Counted from the first letter of the stretch, positions 37,161-46,770 are shown. The stretch is DNA of 51,006 bases from Bacteroidales bacterium (GCA_012517855.1 JAAYUD010000013.1:1-51006); one strand, 5' to 3'. Translations and numbers: made by a program. The notes: generated from the sequence alone by a model not told the origin.

Positions 37161-37168
37161 TATCTTTG
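37161..37168 (+). promoter_or_regulatory. Candidate -7 element for desulfoferrodoxin
   Basis: TATCTTTG matches the -7 consensus, about 105 bases before the start at 37273. No TTTG at the expected upstream distance is seen. Confidence 0.45.
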
Positions 37169-37272
37169 TAAGCACTCAAAACTCTGTGATGTAACACCAA
37201 TAAACAAACAAGGTAATACTCGCATTGAGAGTGTACATTTTTTAATTTATAGAACCATTAAAAATTACTATT

Positions 37273-37650
37273 ATGACGAAAGAGAAACAAGTTTATCGTT
37301 GTTCAGTCTGCGGAAATATCGTAGAAGTATTGCAACCTGCGGGAGGAACGCTATCGTGCTGCGGACAGCCGATGGAGCTTCTAGTTGAGAACTCGAAAGA
37401 CGCCGCTACAGAAAAGCATGTACCTGTCATTGAGAAAATTGAAGGTGGTTATAAAGTTTCTGTAGGAGAAGTAAAACATCCCATGCTGCCAGAACATTAT
37501 ATTGTATGGATCGAATTGATTACGGAAAATAAAATTTTCCGCAAATACCTAAAACCTGGTGACGAACCGACAGCTTGCTTCAAGACAGAAGCTACCGAGG
37601 TTTATGCACGCGAATACTGCAATGTTCATGGACATTGGAAATCGAAATAA
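37273..37650 (+). CDS. Desulfoferrodoxin (superoxide reductase)
   Basis: The 125-residue protein reduces superoxide to hydrogen peroxide without releasing oxygen, a defence of anaerobes. The N-terminal desulforedoxin domain has C10, C13, C29 and C30 for a rubredoxin-like Fe site ([16 protein letters not shown]). The catalytic centre II ligands are H49, H69, H75, C116 and H119. Length is that of two-iron desulfoferrodoxin. It supports an obligately or mainly anaerobic host. The gene stands alone and ends at a bidirectional hairpin. Confidence 0.96.
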   Translation: MTKEKQVYRCSVCGNIVEVLQPAGGTLSCCGQPMELLVENSKDAATEKHVPVIEKIEGGYKVSVGEVKHPMLPEHYIVWIELITENKIFRKYLKPGDEPTACFKTEATEVYAREYCNVHGHWKSK

Positions 37651-37673
37651 ACAAGCAGATGATTTATATTAAA

Positions 37674-37712
37674 CAAAGAGGTCGCATGAATAAAAACATT
37701 GCGGCCTCTTTG
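37674..37712. terminator. Bidirectional hairpin between desulfoferrodoxin and the epimerase-lipocalin gene
   Basis: CAAAGAGGTCGCATG (from 37674) pairs with CATTGCGGCCTCTTTG (to 37712) with one mismatch and one bulge. It sits between two convergent genes. A-rich and T-rich flanks on both sides fit a shared terminator. Confidence 0.75.
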
Positions 37713-37728
37713 ATTTATTGATACTTTT

Positions 37729-39027
37729 TCAGTCTTGCACCGTAAATAACAACTTAGAAGAATCGAATCCCATCTCTCCGATCTTGCAAAGCAGCTCTTC
37801 CCGAATGGTATCAGGCAAGTTCTTGCTACGGCTCAGTATCCAAAGATATTTCTCCGAACGACTTCCGACGACAGCATACTGATAGTTTTCGTCCAATTCG
37901 AAAATATAATAGTCTGCAAAGAATCGCCAAAAGAATGCAACTTTTAGTTTTCCCGGATTATTTTCTGGATCCGGTTGTTTGGCTTTCCCCCACGCTTTTT
38001 TCAATACACCCGCTTGAAGGCCTTCGTTCAGTACGCTGATTCTCCCATTCGGATGCAACGTATACGTAGCCATAACATGTGTCATACCCTTTTCGAAACG
38101 ATTCTCGAAGCGGGCAATTTCATACCATTGTCCCATATATCGGGGCACATCCAAGTTGTGGATTGTTTGATAATCAATGATATGCATCATTTTTTCTATT
38201 GTAGAATAAACATAAGTAAAACCGAATCCCGATAATTTGGTAGGGCGTACAGTCTGCCCCTCTGTTAAAAAAGATGCACCTTTTCCCAACAATAGGCGGA
38301 AAAAGGAAGAAGGTAAAGAGAGGGTCCAACGAATGTCATAAGCCTTAGCTAAAACAGAAGCAAAATGCCTCTGCGTAATCTGTTGGGGAGAGACCATATT
38401 AACCACCCCTTGTAAATGCGGTTCTTGTATGACAAAATCGAACGAACGGCACAAATCGGCCATGCTGATCCAGGAAAAGCTCTGCCGACCACTTCCTATT
38501 ACGATTCCCATTCGTGAGAAGCGCTGTATACGAAGCATCTGCTCCAATGCCCCTCCATCTGTAGAAAGGACGATGCCCAGACGAGCAATAACCAAACGAA
38601 CACCTGATGAACAGGTACGTGCAGCCTCCTCCCAATCGCCACATAGCTTCGCCAAGAAGTTATCGCCTTGCTCTGCATTGTATTCATCATATTCGCCGAC
38701 AGGAGAATAGTAGCCCACCGCAGAAATGGATATAAGCAATCGGGGCATCATTTCGTTTGCATTTATAGCACGCACCAATTGACGAGTCACCCCAACACGG
38801 CTACTATATAATTCTTGTTTATAGGCATTGTTCCAGCGTTTGTTAATAGGAGCGCCAGCCAAATTGACAACCACATCACACTGCTCGACACGGCAACATA
38901 GTTCAGAGAAATGTTCTTCTTTAAACAAACGTCTGTCCAAAGAGACTACCTCATATCCTTTTCCCTCAAAAAAAGAAGACAGATGACGACCGATATATCC
39001 ACTTGCACCACTAATTGCTATTTTCAT
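37729..39027 (-). CDS. TIGR01777-type epimerase fused to a Blc-like lipocalin
   Basis: The 432-residue protein joins two domains. Residues 1-285 are an SDR-type nucleotide-sugar epimerase-like protein of the YfcH/SDR39U1 group: GASGYIGRHL at the N-terminus, VVNLAGAPINKRWN, SISAVGYYSP, and a DUF1731-like end (PTKLSGFGFTYVYSTIEKM). From about residue 291 a bacterial lipocalin follows: LDVPRYMGQWYEIARFENRF with the GxW motif, and YAVVGSRSEKYLWILSRS. Both are usually separate proteins. The lipocalin has no signal peptide here, so it would be cytoplasmic, unlike Blc, an outer-membrane lipoprotein. The lipocalin may bring a hydrophobic substrate to the reductase. Confidence 0.9.
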   Translation of the reverse strand: MKIAISGASGYIGRHLSSFFEGKGYEVVSLDRRLFKEEHFSELCCRVEQCDVVVNLAGAPINKRWNNAYKQELYSSRVGVTRQLVRAINANEMMPRLLISISAVGYYSPVGEYDEYNAEQGDNFLAKLCGDWEEAARTCSSGVRLVIARLGIVLSTDGGALEQMLRIQRFSRMGIVIGSGRQSFSWISMADLCRSFDFVIQEPHLQGVVNMVSPQQITQRHFASVLAKAYDIRWTLSLPSSFFRLLLGKGASFLTEGQTVRPTKLSGFGFTYVYSTIEKMMHIIDYQTIHNLDVPRYMGQWYEIARFENRFEKGMTHVMATYTLHPNGRISVLNEGLQAGVLKKAWGKAKQPDPENNPGKLKVAFFWRFFADYYIFELDENYQYAVVGSRSEKYLWILSRSKNLPDTIREELLCKIGEMGFDSSKLLFTVQD

Positions 39028-39178
39028 TTTTGTATCGTTTTAAAGCAATAGACAAATATAATAAATATTCAAATAAATTCCTATTAATCAAGGGCAAAAA
39101 AAGCTAATTTCCCTCTCCTTACCTACCCTCCTTTACCATACAAGTGCCATAAGTCTGGCATATTTTTATCAGATATTC

Positions 39179-39209
39179 TTTGCCATTGTTATAATATTCT
39201 GTACATTTG
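39179..39209 (+). promoter_or_regulatory. Promoter of the nicotinamidase-like gene
   Basis: TTTG (39179-39182), 19 bases, then TACATTTG (39202-39209) fits the consensus. The transcript leader before 39299 would be about 80 bases. Confidence 0.72.
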
Positions 39210-39298
39210 TCCCATGCATTTTTAATTAATGCCAATATATCTATTTATTGCTACAATGTCCTATCGACAGATGAAATTATCATCCATATACTACAAAT

Positions 39299-39835
39299 AT
39301 GATTAAAAAATATTTAATAGTGGTCGACATGCAAAACGATTTCGTCAGCGGATCGTTAGGGTCGAAAGAGGCACAAAATATTGTACCGAAAGTGATAGAC
39401 AAAGTGGCAAACTTTGTAGGAACAGTCATTTTCACTCAAGACACACACCAAAACAATTATTTATCAACTCAAGAGGGGAAATTATTGGCAGTAGAACATT
39501 GCATCGAAGGTTCCGACGGATGGCAATTGATAGACGAACTGAAGGAATTACAAAAGAACAACAAATATAAAAGCTATAAAAAAGACAGATTCGGCAGCCT
39601 ACAACTAGTTGCGGACTTACATTCGGAGTACCAACAGGGAAATATCTCATCGATTGAACTTATTGGGGTCTGTACCGATATCTGTGTCGTGAGCAATGCT
39701 TTGCTACTCAAAGCCTATATGCCCGAACTTCCTATATCAATAGATGCAAGTTGTTGTGCAGGAGTTACTCCACTGAAACACCAAGCAGCAATTGAAACGA
39801 TGAAGAGTTGCCAGATATACGTTAAGAATGGCTAA
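39299..39835 (+). CDS. Nicotinamidase/isochorismatase-family cysteine hydrolase
   Basis: The 178-residue protein has the family triad: D10 in LIVVDMQNDF, K95 in YKKDRFGS and C129 in GVCTDICVVSNA. Metal ligands D48, H50 (TQDTH) and H67 (EHCIEG) point to nicotinamidase (PncA), which turns nicotinamide into nicotinate for NAD salvage. Isochorismatase is the other option in this superfamily, but the metal-binding pattern favours nicotinamidase. The gene has its own promoter. Confidence 0.85.
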   Translation: MIKKYLIVVDMQNDFVSGSLGSKEAQNIVPKVIDKVANFVGTVIFTQDTHQNNYLSTQEGKLLAVEHCIEGSDGWQLIDELKELQKNNKYKSYKKDRFGSLQLVADLHSEYQQGNISSIELIGVCTDICVVSNALLLKAYMPELPISIDASCCAGVTPLKHQAAIETMKSCQIYVKNG

Positions 39836-39910
39836 AAAAAAGAATTTCACATAAACCTTTTCCAATTCTATATATCTAATCGTTCAGTTTACGTTTTTAT
39901 TCAAAAAACA

Positions 39911-40969
39911 ATGAAAAAAATAAATATCATCATTGCTGTTGTTCTTGTACTATTGTCGGTTTTCTTTATCAAAGTAGGATTTACTAAATCGGGAGATAAG
40001 AAACACGAAGGCAAAGAAAAAATACAAAAGAAAATGGATGGCTTCATCGTGAGTCCCCAATATTTATCATCGGACATTACGGTAACCGGTTCGCTTGAAG
40101 CCTACAATGAAGTAGAACTGAAAAACGAAATAGCGGGACGCATTGTAATGGTGAACCTCCCTGAAGGTAAATTCGTGAGAAAAGGCACATTGCTGGTGAA
40201 GCTCTATGATGCAGACTTGCAGGCAGCGCTGATGAAAATGAAAGCGCAACTCAATATCCAAAAACGTATCTATCGGCGTCAAAAACAATTATTAAAAGTA
40301 AACGGCATCAGCCAGAACGATTTTGAACAAACGCTATTACAAATAAGCTCTATCACCGCAGATATAGCCGAAGAAAAGGCTTTGATCAGAAAGACAGAGG
40401 TAAAAGCTCCTTTCGACGGTACCATTGGACTGCGCAATATTAGCGTAGGTGCAGTGGTTAGCGCCTCCACCCTACTCGCCACCATCCGAACTAACCAAGA
40501 GATAAAGCTAGATTTCTATGTTCCCGAAAAATACAGTTCCATTATCAATGCCGGCATGAAAGTAAACTTCACGATGGCTAATGGCGACAAGCACTATGAA
40601 GCTAAAGTAATTGCTACAGAACACGGGATACAAAATTCGACACGCAATCTGAAAGTACGTGCAATGATCACATCCAGATCCAAAGAACTCATCCCTGGAG
40701 CATTTGCCAATGTCAATCTCCGACTGGGCGAGAATCCGCGAGCATTACTGATTCCTTCGCACGCTATTATTCCAGAAGAAGAAAACAAAAGTGTAATCGT
40801 TGCACGCCATGGAAAGGCACACTTTGTAACCATTAAAACAGGCATCCGCAAGACTTCCATGGTCGAAGTGACTGAAGGGCTTTCTGCTGGGGATACAATT
40901 ATGACTTCTGGCATTTTATTCTTGAAAGAAGGCGACCAGCTGAAGTATTCGAGTATCAAAAGGCCTTAA
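39911..40969 (+). CDS. RND efflux adaptor (membrane fusion protein)
   Basis: The 352-residue protein has an N-terminal membrane anchor (residues 5-22, no lipobox Cys), a lipoyl/barrel-sandwich part (GSLEAYNEVELKNEIAGRIV, VKAPFDGTIGLRNISVGAVV) split by an alpha-hairpin, and beta-barrel and membrane-proximal domains (VSGILFLKEGDQ-like TSGILFLKEGD). It bridges the pump and the outer-membrane channel. The pump gene starts 18 bases downstream and the TolC gene overlaps the pump. No regulator is encoded nearby. Confidence 0.92.
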   Translation: MKKINIIIAVVLVLLSVFFIKVGFTKSGDKKHEGKEKIQKKMDGFIVSPQYLSSDITVTGSLEAYNEVELKNEIAGRIVMVNLPEGKFVRKGTLLVKLYDADLQAALMKMKAQLNIQKRIYRRQKQLLKVNGISQNDFEQTLLQISSITADIAEEKALIRKTEVKAPFDGTIGLRNISVGAVVSASTLLATIRTNQEIKLDFYVPEKYSSIINAGMKVNFTMANGDKHYEAKVIATEHGIQNSTRNLKVRAMITSRSKELIPGAFANVNLRLGENPRALLIPSHAIIPEEENKSVIVARHGKAHFVTIKTGIRKTSMVEVTEGLSAGDTIMTSGILFLKEGDQLKYSSIKRP

Positions 40970-40987
40970 AAAAATCGACATAACATT

Positions 40988-43900
40988 ATGGTAATATCTG
41001 ATATCGCTCTGAAAAGACCCGTAGCCTCCGTCGTACTGAGTCTAATCATTATATTAATGGGTATTGTGGGCTTCAATTTTTTGGGAGTGAGGCTCTATCC
41101 AGCTATCGACCCGCCTGTGATTACTGTTCAGGCAACCTATTCGGGTGCCAATTCGGAGATAATGGAATCTCAAGTCACCGAGCCACTTGAGAAAGCAATC
41201 AACGGTATAGAAGGTGTCAAATCTATTTCGTCGCAATCGTCTATCGGCTCGAGTACCATAACTGTCGAATTCAACTTAGGCACGGACCTGGAAAAGGCAG
41301 CTAATGATGTGCGCGATAAAGTATCGCAAGCGACCAAAACATTACCCCAAGATATTGATGCACAGCCTACAGTAACCAAAGCCGATGCCGATGCCGACCC
41401 TATCATTATGCTGACAGCCAAAAGTAGCCAGATGAACGCCATAGAGCTAAGCGACTATGTGGAGAACATATTGCAAGAAAAATTGCAGACCATACCGGGT
41501 GTCAGTTCAGTGAGCATCTATGGACAGCAAAGGCCTTCTATGCGCCTATGGCTAAGCCCAGAAAAGATGGCAGCTTATGGCGTTACCGCATCGGACGTAA
41601 GTGCGGCGCTTACCCAAGAAAATGTAGAAATGCCGGCCGGTAAAATAAGAGGCAAAACAACCGAATTACTACTTAAGACGCGTGGAAGGCTGACCACAGA
41701 AGAAGATTTCAACAATCTGATTGTTAAAGAGACCGATAGTCAAGTGATACGCTTAAGCGACATAGGCGAAGCATCTATGGGATCTCAGAATGATGAGACA
41801 GGTTCAAACATCAACGGTACCACCGGTGTAATGCTCAACCTGATACCTCTACCTGGAGCCAACGATATTCAGATAGCCAAAGAATTCTATAAACGATTTG
41901 CTCAAATAAAGAAGACCATGCCCAAGGGCTTGGAACTGACTGTGGCCCGCGACAAATCAATATTCGTACAGCAGTCAGTAAAAGATGTGGTCGAAACATT
42001 AGCCATAGCCATCTTTTTAGTAGTCTTAATTATTTTTCTGTTCTTCCGCAATTGGATTATTGCATTACGCCCGTTGCTTGACATTCCCGTGTCTCTGATC
42101 GGTACCTTCTTTATTATGTATATCTTCGGCTTCTCCATCAACGTACTTACCCTACTAGGTATAGTGCTAGCCACGGGGTTGGTTGTAGACGATGGTATCG
42201 TGGTGACCGAAAATATATTCAAACGCATAGAACAGGGCATGGACAAATGGAATGCTGCAATAGAAGGAACTCGCGAGATATTCTTTGCCGTTATTTCTAC
42301 TTCAATGACACTTGCCATTGTTTTTGTTCCGGTTATTTTTCTCGAAGGCTTCACTGGCCGTCTGTTTCGTGAGTTCGGTATTGTCGTGGCCAGCGCTGTA
42401 CTTATTTCGGCCGTAGTATCATTGACCCTCACACCGGTACTAAATGTTTTCTTAGGTGGTTCGGCATCGCACTATTCGACGTTTTATGTCAAAACCGAAC
42501 CATTCTTCCAATCATTGGAAAAAGGTTATCAAAAGGTTTTAAGTTACTTCATTCAAAACAGATGGGCAGCTTTCGCCACAGTAGGATTCTGCTTGATACT
42601 TATTTTTTCATTGTCTCGGGCATTAAAGTCAGAATTGGCTCCACTGGAAGATCATAGTTATTTGCGTACCAGTATTACCGCTCCCGAAGGAACAGAATAC
42701 CTGTACAATCAGCATCTGATAAATAAAATAGCACAAATCAGTATGGATTCGATCAAAGGAGTACAAGACGTTGTAGCGCGCTATGCAGGCGGTAGCAACT
42801 CGAGTGCCAATACTGGTTCGGTCATCACGTTTTTAAAAGATCCCTCGCAGCGCAAGATGTCGCAAGATAAAATATTCGACAAGCTCTCGAAGATATACGG
42901 CAGCATTCCGGATGGAAAAATAATAGCTAGCCAAGAACCCACTATTGCTACATTTGCATCGCGCGGACTACCTGTGCAGTTTGTTATTCAAAATCTGGAT
43001 TTCGAAAAATTGCGTAAAGTACTGCCTCGTTTCATGGACGAAGCACAAAACAGTCCTGTGTTCAGTAACGTAGATGTAGATTTGAAATTCAACAAACCCG
43101 AAATCAATATATCTATAGACCGTCTGAAAGCCAATAGTCTGGGAGTAAGCATTCAAGACATCTCCAAGACACTCGATTTGGCATACAGCGGCACAAGATA
43201 TGCTTATTTTCTAAAAAACAACAAACAATACTATGTCATTGGTCAGATACCGACGGAAGAACGAAACAAACCCGCCGATATCACTACGCTGTATGTCCGC
43301 TCGAATACGGGGCAGATGATTCAACTGGACAATTTGATAAAAACAAAAGAAGATAGTAATCCACCTATTTTGTATCACTACAACCGATACAAATCGGCCA
43401 CTGTATCGGCAAACTTGGCTAAAGGCAAAACCTTGGGCGAAGGCATCACGGAAATGAAAAGAATAGCAAGTAAGTTGCTCGACGATTCGTTCAATACCGA
43501 CCTTTCGGGATCTTCAAGAGACTTTGCAGAGAGTAGTTCTAATATCTCATTTGCGTTGATATTGGCATTATTGCTCATATACCTTATTCTGGCCGCACAG
43601 TTCGAGAGCTTTCGCGATCCCTTTATCATTATGCTTACCGTACCGATGGCTATAGCGGGAGCCATGCTATCGCTATGGCTTTGTGGACAGACACTGAATA
43701 TATTCTCAGAAATCGGAATGATTATGCTTATCGGTATAGTGACAAAGAACGGTATTCTTATTGTAGAATTTGCCAACCAAAAACGTAAGTTGGGCATGAA
43801 TCGCAAAGTCGCTGCTTTCGAGGCTGCCTCGGCACGCTTCCGTCCTATCTTAATGACTTCAATGGCTACCTTCTTCGGTTGCCTACCCATTGCACTTTCG

Positions 43901-44038
43901 CTAGGTTCGGGTGCTCAAAGTAGGGCTCCGTTGGGAACAGTCGTTGTGGGAGGTTTATTATTCTCACTCATATTGACGTTATTCGTCATCCCAGTCACAT
44001 ATATGGTACTATCAAGCAAAAACAAATATAAGCAATGA
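40988..44038 (+). CDS. RND efflux pump, AcrB/HAE1 family
   Basis: The 1,016-residue inner-membrane transporter has the twelve-helix RND layout with two large periplasmic loops. It starts DIALKRPVASVVLSLIIILM. The proton-relay Asp pair is in TM4 (GLVVDDGIVVTENIF), and the second half mirrors it (GIVTKNGILIVEFANQ). It exports drugs, detergents or lipophilic waste using the proton gradient. Length is normal. It forms a tripartite pump with the neighbouring adaptor and TolC proteins. The gene overlaps the next one by 4 bases (ATGA). Confidence 0.95.
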   Translation: MVISDIALKRPVASVVLSLIIILMGIVGFNFLGVRLYPAIDPPVITVQATYSGANSEIMESQVTEPLEKAINGIEGVKSISSQSSIGSSTITVEFNLGTDLEKAANDVRDKVSQATKTLPQDIDAQPTVTKADADADPIIMLTAKSSQMNAIELSDYVENILQEKLQTIPGVSSVSIYGQQRPSMRLWLSPEKMAAYGVTASDVSAALTQENVEMPAGKIRGKTTELLLKTRGRLTTEEDFNNLIVKETDSQVIRLSDIGEASMGSQNDETGSNINGTTGVMLNLIPLPGANDIQIAKEFYKRFAQIKKTMPKGLELTVARDKSIFVQQSVKDVVETLAIAIFLVVLIIFLFFRNWIIALRPLLDIPVSLIGTFFIMYIFGFSINVLTLLGIVLATGLVVDDGIVVTENIFKRIEQGMDKWNAAIEGTREIFFAVISTSMTLAIVFVPVIFLEGFTGRLFREFGIVVASAVLISAVVSLTLTPVLNVFLGGSASHYSTFYVKTEPFFQSLEKGYQKVLSYFIQNRWAAFATVGFCLILIFSLSRALKSELAPLEDHSYLRTSITAPEGTEYLYNQHLINKIAQISMDSIKGVQDVVARYAGGSNSSANTGSVITFLKDPSQRKMSQDKIFDKLSKIYGSIPDGKIIASQEPTIATFASRGLPVQFVIQNLDFEKLRKVLPRFMDEAQNSPVFSNVDVDLKFNKPEINISIDRLKANSLGVSIQDISKTLDLAYSGTRYAYFLKNNKQYYVIGQIPTEERNKPADITTLYVRSNTGQMIQLDNLIKTKEDSNPPILYHYNRYKSATVSANLAKGKTLGEGITEMKRIASKLLDDSFNTDLSGSSRDFAESSSNISFALILALLLIYLILAAQFESFRDPFIIMLTVPMAIAGAMLSLWLCGQTLNIFSEIGMIMLIGIVTKNGILIVEFANQKRKLGMNRKVAAFEAASARFRPILMTSMATFFGCLPIALSLGSGAQSRAPLGTVVVGGLLFSLILTLFVIPVTYMVLSSKNKYKQ

Positions 44039-45327
44039 AAAAAATAGTTCTACTCTTTATCTGTATACTATCGGTCAACGCCGGCGCCCAAACCCTCTCA
44101 TTGCAGCAGTCTATAGATATGGCTCTACGTAAGAATTTCGATATACTCGTTTCGCGCCAACAAGCTGATATCAACAAGCTTAACAATACGAAAGGCAATG
44201 CAGGAATGCTGCCTACAGTAAACTTTAACGGAACAAGCAATGTGAGCTACAATAACGTATACCAGAAAATGTCTACTGCCAATACCATCAACAAATACCC
44301 TTCGCAACTGAGTACAGACTGGGGAGCCAATGCCATGTTATCGTGGACTCTCTACGATGGAGGCAAAATGTACGTTACAAAGAAGAAACTTGCCGAAATG
44401 CAAGCACTTGGAGAATTGCAATACAATGCCCAAGTACTCGAAGTGATATACAATGTTGTTGCCGCCTATTTTGATATTGTACGTCAAAAAGAGATACTCA
44501 AATCGATCAACGAAATAATCAATTACAACAGACAACGAACAGTTATCGCCCAAACAGGATTTAATGCAGGCTCTTTGGCAAAGACAGAACTGCTCCAGGC
44601 TAAAATAGACATGAATGTAGCAATAGAGAATGCTGTTACTCAGAAATATGCTATCGAAGAAGCCCTAAAGACATTAAATGCATTATTGGGGCAAGATCCC
44701 ACGACCAATATAGAAGTAACAGACAGTATTCCCCCTTCGATAGTACCCGACAAGAATGAAATGCTCCTGAAGATAGAATCATCAAATACCGATTTGCTGA
44801 CACTAAAAAAACAAATAGATGTGGCAAAGCTGGCTGTGAAAGAAGCCGAAAAGAGCAACGCACCCAAAATAAGCCTGCAAGGAGGTTACTACTTGTCGCA
44901 AAGCACCAATTCGCAAGGCAGCACAAAAAACGATCGTTCGTATGGCATGCAAGTAGGCGGCACACTATCTATACCACTCTACACAGCAGGCGAAACAAAA
45001 CGAAAGACCGCTGTTGCAAAAACAGAGCTGCTCATCTCCCAGTACAATTTGGAAAGTGCACGCCTCCAAATAAGCAAAGATCTACAAAATGCCTACAATG
45101 ACTTTGAAAGTCAACAACAATTGCTCGAAATAGAAAGGCAAAACGATAAACTCGCCAAAGAGAATATGGACATCAGTTTGCAACGTTTAAAATTGGGACA
45201 AACCACCTCACTCGAAGTGCATCAGGCACAAGAGAGTTATGCCCAATCGTCAACACGACTCACCAGTTTCGAATACAATTTGAAAATGGCCGAGACGAAA
45301 CTAAAACAAATGATATCAGGACTATAA
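44035..45327 (+). CDS. TolC-family outer-membrane efflux channel
   Basis: The 430-residue protein has a signal peptide (MKKIVLLFICILSVNAGA) and the repeated TolC domain: LSLQQSIDMALRKNFDILVS at the start, LLGQDPTTNIEV after the first half, and SLQRLKLGQTTSLEVHQAQE near the end, which is the usual second-repeat motif. It supplies the outer-membrane duct of the RND system and is co-translated with the pump. There is no lipobox. Confidence 0.93.
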   Translation: MKKIVLLFICILSVNAGAQTLSLQQSIDMALRKNFDILVSRQQADINKLNNTKGNAGMLPTVNFNGTSNVSYNNVYQKMSTANTINKYPSQLSTDWGANAMLSWTLYDGGKMYVTKKKLAEMQALGELQYNAQVLEVIYNVVAAYFDIVRQKEILKSINEIINYNRQRTVIAQTGFNAGSLAKTELLQAKIDMNVAIENAVTQKYAIEEALKTLNALLGQDPTTNIEVTDSIPPSIVPDKNEMLLKIESSNTDLLTLKKQIDVAKLAVKEAEKSNAPKISLQGGYYLSQSTNSQGSTKNDRSYGMQVGGTLSIPLYTAGETKRKTAVAKTELLISQYNLESARLQISKDLQNAYNDFESQQQLLEIERQNDKLAKENMDISLQRLKLGQTTSLEVHQAQESYAQSSTRLTSFEYNLKMAETKLKQMISGL

Positions 45328-45392
45328 ATCCAACAATAAACTGAGATACTTGTTGCAACTCTAAGAGACACGTCTGATTTCTGAAAACGAAA

Positions 45393-45424
45393 TTTGCATA
45401 TCAACATGAAAAGAGCTACATTTG
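45393..45424 (+). promoter_or_regulatory. Promoter of the YqaE-like gene
   Basis: TTTG (45393-45396), 20 bases, then TACATTTG (45417-45424) fits the Bacteroidota consensus exactly and lies 28 bases before the start at 45453. Confidence 0.82.
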
Positions 45425-45452
45425 AAGCCAAATTCAACCAAAACAACAGAAG

Positions 45453-45611
45453 ATGTCAATTTGGAGAGTTATTTTAGCAATTATATTCCCACCTTTATCC
45501 ATCATAGATAAAGGGTGTGGCTCTTTTGTCATTGTTCTCATCTTAACTCTCTGCGGTTGGATACCGGGGATCATTGGAGCTCTCATCATTCTCAATAATC
45601 CGAAAAGATAA
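45453..45611 (+). CDS. YqaE/Pmp3 family membrane peptide
   Basis: This 52-residue frame reads MSIWRVILAIIFPPLSIIDK, then GCGSFVIVLILTLCGWIPGI and ends ALIILNNPKR. It matches the YqaE/Pmp3 (UPF0057) family of two-helix membrane peptides, with the FPPL near the end of helix 1 and the WIPGI-x-HA-x-I-like end of helix 2. Yeast Pmp3 and bacterial YqaE affect membrane potential and stress response. A consensus promoter precedes it. It has no linked gene. Confidence 0.88.
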   Translation: MSIWRVILAIIFPPLSIIDKGCGSFVIVLILTLCGWIPGIIGALIILNNPKR

Positions 45612-45677
45612 AGACGAGTTTTTTTGCCTTCTCTCCCCCCACTTATTCTACAGAAATCCTACGATGTAAAAAAACAG

Positions 45678-45791
45678 ACGTATGTCGCAGCAATAACTTC
45701 CGTTAGTTTCTGCGGTAACTAACGGAAGTTATCACTGTAAGTAACGTTAGTTTCTTCAACAACATCCGTTAGTTACGACTGCGACATACGT
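45678..45791. repeat. Nested inverted repeats with a CCGTTAGTT motif
   Basis: An outer pair ACGTATGTCGCAG (45678-45690) and CTGCGACATACGT (45779-45791) encloses an inner 15-bp hairpin TAACTTCCGTTAGTT (45694-45708) and AACTAACGGAAGTTA (45717-45731) with an 8-base loop. TCCGTTAGTT occurs again at 45765-45774. The whole can fold into a long branched structure. It lies just before the 42-nt repeat. Confidence 0.82.
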
Positions 45792-45806
45792 TTGATTTTT
45801 GCAAAG

Positions 45807-45848
45807 TTGTCGTATGTGAGTTTTTCCGGTGACGTCCTTAAGTTTTTC
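45807..45848 (-). repeat. 42-nt dispersed repeat, copy B (inverted)
   Basis: The reverse complement of this stretch matches 16031-16072 in 39 of 42 positions. The three differences fall at repeat positions 23, 24 and 31. It follows the nested inverted repeats. Confidence 0.8.
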
Positions 45849-46196
45849 AGAAAACGTATGGACGTCAACAAATTCAGAGGCATATCTCGTTTAAGAAGTC
45901 AGCACGATACTGATTTGTTGAAATAATCGTGTCCTACTGACTACTTAAAAAGGGGTCGTATCGGTATGGATCATCTCGATATTTTCTATAATAATAGTTT
46001 TAGAATCCATTACCGTCATGTTTATCAGCTGTATATCAGCTAGATATTGAGATGCGATAGCAAAACGGGACCTGAAAAGTGCATCTTCTCTCTGACAATC
46101 AATGAATTATGATCTTTGCAAAAGTGCCCTGAGAATGAGTGATATAAGCGACTTTTGAAGATTCGTGTACAAGATTTGCTAACTCGAATACTTTAT

Positions 46197-46619
46197 TTGT
46201 TTTTTACAAGATGCACACCCCATTGACATAAGATTGCGATGACCTACAATCCATTACCTCGAAGTCGTTTTTCGGAACGTTTTCGGAGATGAATATTGAG
46301 AGCGATACTGATACTATTTTAACCATACCGGAGTGGCACTCCTTGATATACAAAATGGAACCTGTGTTCTCAAAAAATGATAAGGACGAAAATAAAAATT
46401 CATAAGGACAAAACCAAAAGTTTCTCCTTATAAACTTTTATTTTCGTCCTTATGAATTTTTCGCTGTATATCAATAGTTTACAAGCAATCCATTTATATA
46501 TTTGCTCTGATTGGATTTACATTCAAGCACTGAAACAATATTAAAAATAATGCCCTGCAATAGTCTACCACAAGGGTTATGATAAGAAAGTATCAGAACA
46601 TCCAAAAATATTCACATTG
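46197..46619 (+). repeat. Dispersed structured repeat, copy 2 (about 420 bp)
   Basis: This matches the minus strand of 30265-30690 in the same block order (see copy 1). It includes the 18-bp inverted pair ATAAGGACGAAAATAAAA (46380-46397) and TTTTATTTTCGTCCTTAT (46436-46453), and ends with GATAAGAAAGTATCAG at 46581-46596. The copies differ at many bases, yet the hairpin-forming parts stay paired, which suggests the structure matters or that the element is old. No open frame is shared. Confidence 0.75.
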
Positions 46620-46770
46620 AAATGCGTAAAAATGGAGTGCAGACAAAGTATTATAATCATATTGAAGAGGCAGCTCTTGATACAGAATATTTGTATCTTC
46701 GGACAAAAAAAACGGAACACATGCAATTTTTCAGAATTTACGACGTCTTATAGAAAAAGTAAACAATGTA

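Larger units (their letters stand above)
36760..37272. other. Divergent promoter region between the KamA-like and desulfoferrodoxin genes
   Basis: No gene is visible. A minus-strand promoter candidate (36921-36950) and a plus-strand -7 element (37161-37168) face outward. The sequence is AT-rich. I see no riboswitch-like fold or clear operator. Confidence 0.55.
45612..46770. other. Long repeat-rich intergenic region
   Basis: These 1,159 bases before the sigma factor gene show no convincing gene. They contain nested inverted repeats (45678-45791), copy B of the 42-nt repeat (45807-45848) and copy 2 of the dispersed repeat (about 46197-46619). The part from 45870 to 46195 shows nothing I can name. 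Confidence 0.7.
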
